Assembly (NCBI GenBank): GCA_003151595.1
Contig: PLXW01000147.1
Coordinates: 1-11,329, forward strand
Reading direction: 5' to 3'
Length of the DNA stretch: 11,329 nt
From: Myxococcales bacterium
GTDB taxonomy: Bacteria; Myxococcota; Polyangia; Polyangiales; Polyangiaceae
Under the pieces are notes generated by a model that searched no databases, was not told where the DNA came from, and was given only the letters and a program-made list of their open reading frames with translations. This document shows positions 7,514 to 11,329 of the stretch, piece by piece (the stretch's first letter is position 1; every line of letters begins with the position of its first letter). The translations under genes were made by a program, and so were the position numbers.

Positions 7514-7518
7514 CGACG

Positions 7519-9447
7519 ATGAGCGAGGCCGCGACGACGAAGCCGACGCCTGGGCCGAAGCCCCCCCCGACGCACGCGGTGCACGGGAGCCTCGGCGTCC
7601 TCTCGCTCGGCGCGCTCGGCATCGTGTTCGGCGACATCGGCACGAGCCCGCTCTACACGCTCCACGAGTGCACCAGCTCGGAGCACGGCATCGCGGCCAC
7701 GCCGGCCGACATCCTCGGCGTCCTCTCGCTCATCTTCTGGTCGCTCACGATGGTCGTCACCGTGAAGTACCTGGCGTTCATCATGCGCGCCGACAACCAC
7801 GGCGAAGGGGGCATCTTCGCGCTGCTCGCGCTCATTCCGGAGCGGATGCGCACGGCGAGCTCGGGGAAAATTGGCTGGGTCGCGGTGCTGGTCATCATCG
7901 GCGCCGCGCTCCTCTACGGCGACGGGATGATCACGCCGGCCATCTCGGTCTTGAGCGCGATGGAGGGGCTCGAAGTGGCGACGCCCGCGTTGAAGCCGCT
8001 CGTGATCCCGATCACGTGCGTCGTCCTCGTCGGCCTCTTCGCGATTCAGCGCCGCGGCACCGGCGGCGTGGGCGCGCTCTTCGGACCGGTGATGGTCGTT
8101 TGGTTCCTCACCATCGGCGGCCTTGGCGCGTACCACCTCGCCGCGCACCCCGCCGTGCTCGCCGCGCTCAACCCGATTCACGGCGCGCTTTTCTTCGTCG
8201 CGCACGGTGGCAAAGGGCTCCTCGTGCTCGGCTCCGTCGTCCTCGCCGTCACCGGCGGCGAAGCGCTCTACGCCGACATGGGGCACTTCGGATCGCGCCC
8301 CATCCGCGTGGCGTGGCTCGTGCTCGTGATGCCGGCGCTGGTGCTCTGCTACTTCGGACAGGGGGCGTTGATGCTCACCAGCGACGCGGCGAAGGACAGC
8401 CCCTTCTTCGCGATGGTCCCCGCCGGATCGTGGACCTACGCGCTCGTCGTTCTCTCGACGATGGCCACCGTCATCGCGTCGCAGGCGCTCATCTCCGGCG
8501 CGTTCTCGCTCACGCACCAGGCGGTGCAGCTCGGGTTCTTTCCGCGCGTGACGATCAAGCACACGTCGCGCGACGCCGAGGGGCAGATCTATGTTCCCGA
8601 GATCAACTGGGCGCTCGCCGTCGCCTGCGTCGCGCTCGTCATCGCGTTCAAGGAGTCGAGCCGGCTCGCGGCGGCGTACGGCATCGCCGTTACCGGAACG
8701 ATGGCCATCACGTCGATCGTGTACTTCGAGGTCACGCGCACGACGTGGAAGTGGCCCATCGGCAAGAGCCTCGCGCTGCTCGTCCTCTTCTTGTCGTTCG
8801 ATCTCCCGTTCTTCGCCGCGAACCTCTTCAAGTTCGTCGACGGCGGCTACGTGCCGGTGCTCGCCGGCGCCGTGGTCTTCGTCATCATGATCAACTGGAA
8901 GACCGGCCGGCGGATCTACCGGGAGCACATCGCGTCGCTCGCGCCGCCGTTCGACACGTTCCTCGCGGAGCTCGACGGCAAGCTGGCCGCGCGCACGCCT
9001 GGCGCGGGGATCTTCCTCGCCGGCACGATGGCGGGGGTTCCGCAGGTGCTCGTTCAGCACGTGGAGCGGCTCCACGTTCTCCCGCAGAAGGTGCTCCTCG
9101 TCACCCTCGTCGTCGGCCACGTGCCGTACGAAGACGACGACGCGATGCGCATCGAGACGATCGGCAACGGGATCCATCGACTGACGATCGATCGCGGCTT
9201 CATGGACGCCACCAACGTGCCGCACCTGCTCGAGCGCGCGATCGCGCGGTTCGACCTCGGGATCGATCTGAAGACGGCGACGTACTACCTGTCGCGCGAG
9301 ACCTTCCTGGCGACGTCGGCGGGGAAGATGGGGGCGATCAGCGAGTCGCTGTTCGCGTTCCTCGCTCGCAACGCGCGCCCGGCGACGGCGCTCTTCTGCA
9401 TTCCACCGGCTCAGGTGATCGAGATCGGGTCGCAGATCGACTTGTGA
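7519..9447 (+). CDS. kup: KUP-family potassium uptake transporter
   Basis: A 642-residue inner-membrane transporter that should take up K+ (probably with H+). Family landmarks: GDIGTSPLYT at 38-47, DNHGEGG at 92-98, a GEALYADMGHFG stretch near 250, YFGQGAL near 280, and many hydrophobic segments up to NWKTG at 459-463, which fits about 12 membrane passes. The last 180 residues form the cytoplasmic tail usual in this family. The first 20 residues are Pro/Thr/Lys-rich and not conserved. ATG 7519 is chosen. GTG 7510 is in frame, adds three residues and overlaps the hflX stop, so translation may be coupled to hflX. The reading frame stays open far upstream into hflX, but that part is a shadow. 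Length and motifs are normal. Confidence 0.96.
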   Translation: MSEAATTKPTPGPKPPPTHAVHGSLGVLSLGALGIVFGDIGTSPLYTLHECTSSEHGIAATPADILGVLSLIFWSLTMVVTVKYLAFIMRADNHGEGGIFALLALIPERMRTASSGKIGWVAVLVIIGAALLYGDGMITPAISVLSAMEGLEVATPALKPLVIPITCVVLVGLFAIQRRGTGGVGALFGPVMVVWFLTIGGLGAYHLAAHPAVLAALNPIHGALFFVAHGGKGLLVLGSVVLAVTGGEALYADMGHFGSRPIRVAWLVLVMPALVLCYFGQGALMLTSDAAKDSPFFAMVPAGSWTYALVVLSTMATVIASQALISGAFSLTHQAVQLGFFPRVTIKHTSRDAEGQIYVPEINWALAVACVALVIAFKESSRLAAAYGIAVTGTMAITSIVYFEVTRTTWKWPIGKSLALLVLFLSFDLPFFAANLFKFVDGGYVPVLAGAVVFVIMINWKTGRRIYREHIASLAPPFDTFLAELDGKLAARTPGAGIFLAGTMAGVPQVLVQHVERLHVLPQKVLLVTLVVGHVPYEDDDAMRIETIGNGIHRLTIDRGFMDATNVPHLLERAIARFDLGIDLKTATYYLSRETFLATSAGKMGAISESLFAFLARNARPATALFCIPPAQVIEIGSQIDL

Positions 9448-9490
9448 GCGAGCGCGACGCTTTGACTCCACGCGGCATCGGAGAGGCACC

Positions 9491-10504
9491 ATGCGACAAG
9501 TCTGGATCACCAAACGCGGCGGCCCCGAAGTGCTTCAGGTGCGTGAAGCGCCCGATCCGGAGCCGAAAGCGGGCGAAGTGCGGGTTCGCGTGAAGGCCGC
9601 AGGGATCAACTTCGCCGACCTGATGGCGCGCGTGGGGCTTTACCCGGACGCCCCGAAGATCCCGTGCGTCGTCGGGTACGAAGTGTCCGGGACGATCGAT
9701 CGCGTCGGCTCGGGCGTCACCGACTTCGCCGAGGGCGATCGGGTCTTCGCGATGCCGAAGTTCGGCGGGTACACAGACGTGCTGGTCGCGCCGACGGCGA
9801 ACGTCGTGAAGATGCCGGCGGCGATGACGTTCGAAGAAGGGGCCGCGCTCCCCGTCGTCTACGTGACGGCGTACGACGCGATGCTCTTCACCGGCGCGCT
9901 TCGGCAGGGCTCGACCGTGTTCATTCACTCCGCGGCCGGCGGCGTCGGGCTCGCGGCGATCGACCTCGCCAAGACGCGCGGCTGCACGATCATCGGCACC
10001 GCCTCGCCGTCGAAGCACGCCTTCCTTCGCGAGCGCGGCGTGGCGCATCCCATCGACTCGGGCGCCGACTACGTGAGCGCGGTGCGCGCCGTCGTCGGAG
10101 ATCGCGGCGTCGACTTGATCCTCGATCCGGTCGGCGGCGACTCGTGGACCAAGGGGTACGACTTGCTCGCGCCGTGCGGGCGGCTGGTGGCGTACGGAAT
10201 GTCGGCCGCGGCCTCGGGGAACAACCGCAACCTGTTCCACGCGCTCGGCGCGCTCATGAGCGTCAAGAAGTGGAGCCCCATGAAGCTCATGGACGACAAC
10301 AAGACGATCACCGGCGTGAACATGGGGCATCTGTTCGCGCGGGTCGATCTGCTCCATCCGCAGTTCGTCGAGCTCATCAAGCTGTACGAGCAGGGGGCCT
10401 TGAAGCCGCACGTGTCGAAGACGTTCAAGTTCGAGCAGGCCGGCGAGGCGCACCAGTTCATCCACGATCGCAAGGCGACCGGCAAGGTGCTCCTCATTCC
10501 GTAA
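9491..10504 (+). CDS. Zinc-free medium-chain dehydrogenase/reductase, VAT-1/quinone-oxidoreductase-like
   Basis: A 337-residue cytoplasmic MDR enzyme expected to reduce quinones or enals with NADPH. The GroES-like half has AAGINFADLMAR near 37-48 and VVGYEVSG near 58-65. The Rossmann half has HSAAGGVGLAA at 146-156, the nucleotide-binding loop. The catalytic and structural zinc cysteines of zinc alcohol dehydrogenases are missing, which places it in the zinc-independent branch. The end (ALKPHVSKTFKFEQAGEAH then GKVLLIP) and the N-x-x-ITGVNMGHLF segment fit the VAT-1-like group better than classic QOR. A strong site GGAGAGG (9480-9486) sits 4 bases before the ATG. The 43-base gap after kup could allow cotranscription. 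True substrate cannot be read from sequence. Confidence 0.93.
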   Translation: MRQVWITKRGGPEVLQVREAPDPEPKAGEVRVRVKAAGINFADLMARVGLYPDAPKIPCVVGYEVSGTIDRVGSGVTDFAEGDRVFAMPKFGGYTDVLVAPTANVVKMPAAMTFEEGAALPVVYVTAYDAMLFTGALRQGSTVFIHSAAGGVGLAAIDLAKTRGCTIIGTASPSKHAFLRERGVAHPIDSGADYVSAVRAVVGDRGVDLILDPVGGDSWTKGYDLLAPCGRLVAYGMSAAASGNNRNLFHALGALMSVKKWSPMKLMDDNKTITGVNMGHLFARVDLLHPQFVELIKLYEQGALKPHVSKTFKFEQAGEAHQFIHDRKATGKVLLIP

Positions 10505-10523
10505 TTCGGTATCGTGGGTCCCG

Positions 10524-10871
10524 ATGCGTCGCCTCGGGATCGTGTTCGCGCTGTTGCTCGTGGCCTGTGGTGGCCCGCTGGCCGACGCGAAGACCGATTT
10601 CAAGAAGGGGCACTACGCCGAGGCGAAGAGCGCGCTGCTCCGCGCCGAAGCGGAGAGCCGCGCGTGGACCGACAAGCAGCGCGCCGAGTACGCGCTCTAC
10701 CGCGGGCTCACGCACGGGGCGCTCGGCGATCGCGCGGCGGCCGCGCTGTGGCTCCGCGAGGCGAAGGCGATCGAAGACACGCACCCCGGCACGCTGGCGC
10801 CCGATGACATGGCGCGTCTGAACCTGGCGTTCGAGTCGAACGATCCCGCGCAGCTCCCGGCCTCGCCGTAA
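10524..10871 (+). CDS. Small lipoprotein with TPR-like helices
   Basis: A 115-residue protein with a short signal peptide ending in lipobox LVAC (C15), so it should be lipid-anchored. The mature part is helical: a TPR-like pair F-K-K-G-H-Y-A-E-A-K (near 26-35) and A-L-Y-R-G-L-T-H-G-A-L-G-D-R-A-A-A-A-L-W (near 56-75). No enzyme motif is seen. The start lies 19 bases after the MDR stop, so they may share a transcript, though TATCGT (10510-10515) before the ATG could be a -10 box for a nearly leaderless message. No Shine-Dalgarno site is present. Family and function unknown. Confidence 0.82.
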   Translation: MRRLGIVFALLLVACGGPLADAKTDFKKGHYAEAKSALLRAEAESRAWTDKQRAEYALYRGLTHGALGDRAAAALWLREAKAIEDTHPGTLAPDDMARLNLAFESNDPAQLPASP

Positions 10872-10929
10872 GATCGCCGAGCGCGATCCGGCGATGAGCA
10901 CGCGCCGGCGACTTACTCTGTCCTTCCGG

Positions 10930-11000
10930 GACTGCGTCCCCTCCAAACTTCGTTTGGAGCCCTCCCCAGCCTCGCCTTCGGCGAATCGTGCTCCGCACGA
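10930..11000 (+). repeat. Three-hairpin repeat unit, left arm
   Basis: The unit begins with GACTGCGTCCCC (10930-10941). Three hairpins follow: CTCCAAAC-TTC-GTTTGGAG (10941-10959), TCGCC-TTC-GGCGA (10972-10984) and TCGTGC-TCC-GCACGA (10986-11000). A C-rich linker separates hairpins 1 and 2. The same order is found inverted at 11062-11135. Confidence 0.85.
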
Positions 11001-11061
11001 CGACGAGAAAGAGATCGAGCCGGGGGCGAGAATATGCGCGAAGTCTTCTCTCCTCTCCCTG

Positions 11062-11135
11062 TCGTGCGACAGCACGATTCGCCGAAGGCGAAGCAAGGGA
11101 GGCTCGGAAGCGAAGCTTCCGAGGGGGACGCAGTC
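11062..11135 (-). repeat. Three-hairpin repeat unit, right arm (inverted)
   Basis: Read on the plus strand, hairpin 3 is TCGTGC-GACA-GCACGA (11062-11077), hairpin 2 is TTCGCC-GAA-GGCGAA (11078-11092), and hairpin 1 is CTCGGAAGC-GAA-GCTTCCGAG (11103-11123). It ends with GGGGACGCAGTC (11124-11135), the exact complement of the left arm's first 12 bases. Hairpin 1 differs in sequence from the left copy but keeps a full stem. Confidence 0.85.
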
Positions 11136-11216
11136 ACCACCAGAACGAATAAAAGCGCCGGCGCGCGATTCGTGCGGATTCGCGGTCGGCGATTTTATCG
11201 TGCTATGCGATTCGCC

Positions 11217-11329
11217 ATGAGCGAACCGCGCACTTTGCGAGCGCCCCGCGGCCCCGAGATCACGTGCAAAGGGTGGGTCCAGGAGGCCGTCCTCCGCATG
11301 CTCCACAACAACCTCGATCCCGAGGTGGC
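11217..11329 (+). CDS. hutU: Urocanate hydratase, 5' end only (cut by window edge)
   Basis: The first 37 codons of an open frame running off the window. The translation starts [18 protein letters not shown] and continues [20 protein letters not shown]. This matches the N-terminus of HutU, where RAPRG, W-x-x-EA-x-LRML and NNLDP-x-VA are conserved. HutU converts urocanate to 4-imidazolone-5-propionate using tightly bound NAD+, the second step of histidine degradation, in the cytoplasm. ATG 11217 gives the usual N-terminal length. An in-frame ATG at 11205 would add MRFA and cannot be excluded. No ribosome site precedes either. About 520 further residues are expected downstream. Confidence 0.88.
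   Translation, partial: MSEPRTLRAPRGPEITCKGWVQEAVLRMLHNNLDPEV

Larger units (their letters stand above)
10872..11216. other. Intergenic region between small lipoprotein gene and hutU
   Basis: No gene is convincing here. The reading frames across it are made of the repeat arms and lack family resemblance. Most of it is occupied by an inverted pair of three-hairpin repeats (10930-11135). The last 80 bases are more AT-rich (AATAAAAG at 11148-11155, GATTTTATCG at 11191-11200) and probably hold the hutU promoter. Confidence 0.6.

Noticed and set aside
6967..7518. Possible 184-residue N-terminal extension of Kup
   Set aside because: It overlaps the HflX GTPase domain in another frame and is Arg-rich without homology. 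KUP similarity begins just after ATG 7519.
7132..9513. 793-codon open frame on the minus strand across kup
   Set aside because: It is a GC-driven shadow of kup and the end of hflX. Its translation is mostly Arg/Glu/Asp/His with no family resemblance, while the plus strand encodes complete Kup motifs.
10930..11135. CRISPR array or insertion-sequence ends
   Set aside because: There are only two units, in opposite orientation, without spacer regularity, and no transposase or cas gene nearby. A REP/MITE-like pair fits better.
10894..11220. 108-codon plus-strand frame and the minus-strand frames across the last intergenic region
   Set aside because: They are translations of the inverted hairpin repeat and share no features with known proteins. 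The plus-strand one ends inside the hutU start.

Overview
The window is very GC-rich with dense genes and short spacers. Its gene types suggest a delta-proteobacterium-like member of the Myxococcota, probably Polyangia: a long N-terminally extended HflX, copper-monooxygenase lipoproteins, PilT-type ATPases with long linkers, TPR lipoproteins, and TTG/GTG starts. This placement is inferred from gene style, not from a marker phylogeny.

Layout. At the left end a minus-strand gene (16-876) encodes a membrane-anchored coiled-coil/TPR protein. It diverges from a two-gene plus-strand operon. The first operon gene (945-1427, TTG start behind a GGAGG site) encodes a small protein built from two copies of one beta-rich domain. 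Seven bases later a PilT-family ATPase (1435-3291) carries what looks like a degenerate second copy of the PilT N-terminal domain plus a disordered linker. A 136-base gap with a dispersed-repeat fragment leads to elongation factor P (3428-3988). A 169-base gap with a perfect palindrome leads to a lipoprotein that fuses a c-type cytochrome domain to a copper type II monooxygenase with all six copper ligands (4158-5630). Next comes an apparent hflX-kup operon (ribosome-splitting GTPase and potassium transporter, about 5663-9447). The hflX reading frame has no ordinary start codon where homology begins and has a TAA just upstream. A VAT-1-like zinc-free quinone-oxidoreductase-type MDR enzyme (9491-10504) and a small TPR-like lipoprotein (10524-10871) follow closely. 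The 345-base gap after them holds a 206-base inverted pair of a three-hairpin repeat. The window ends inside the 5' end of hutU (urocanate hydratase, from 11217).

How the parts fit. Most genes are housekeeping: EF-P and HflX act on stalled ribosomes, Kup on potassium, HutU on histidine degradation. I see no phage, transposase, CRISPR, tRNA or rRNA. The less ordinary items are the PilT paralogue with its duplicated-domain partner, the cytochrome-PHM fusion, the start-codon problem of hflX, and the covarying hairpin repeat between 10930 and 11135.
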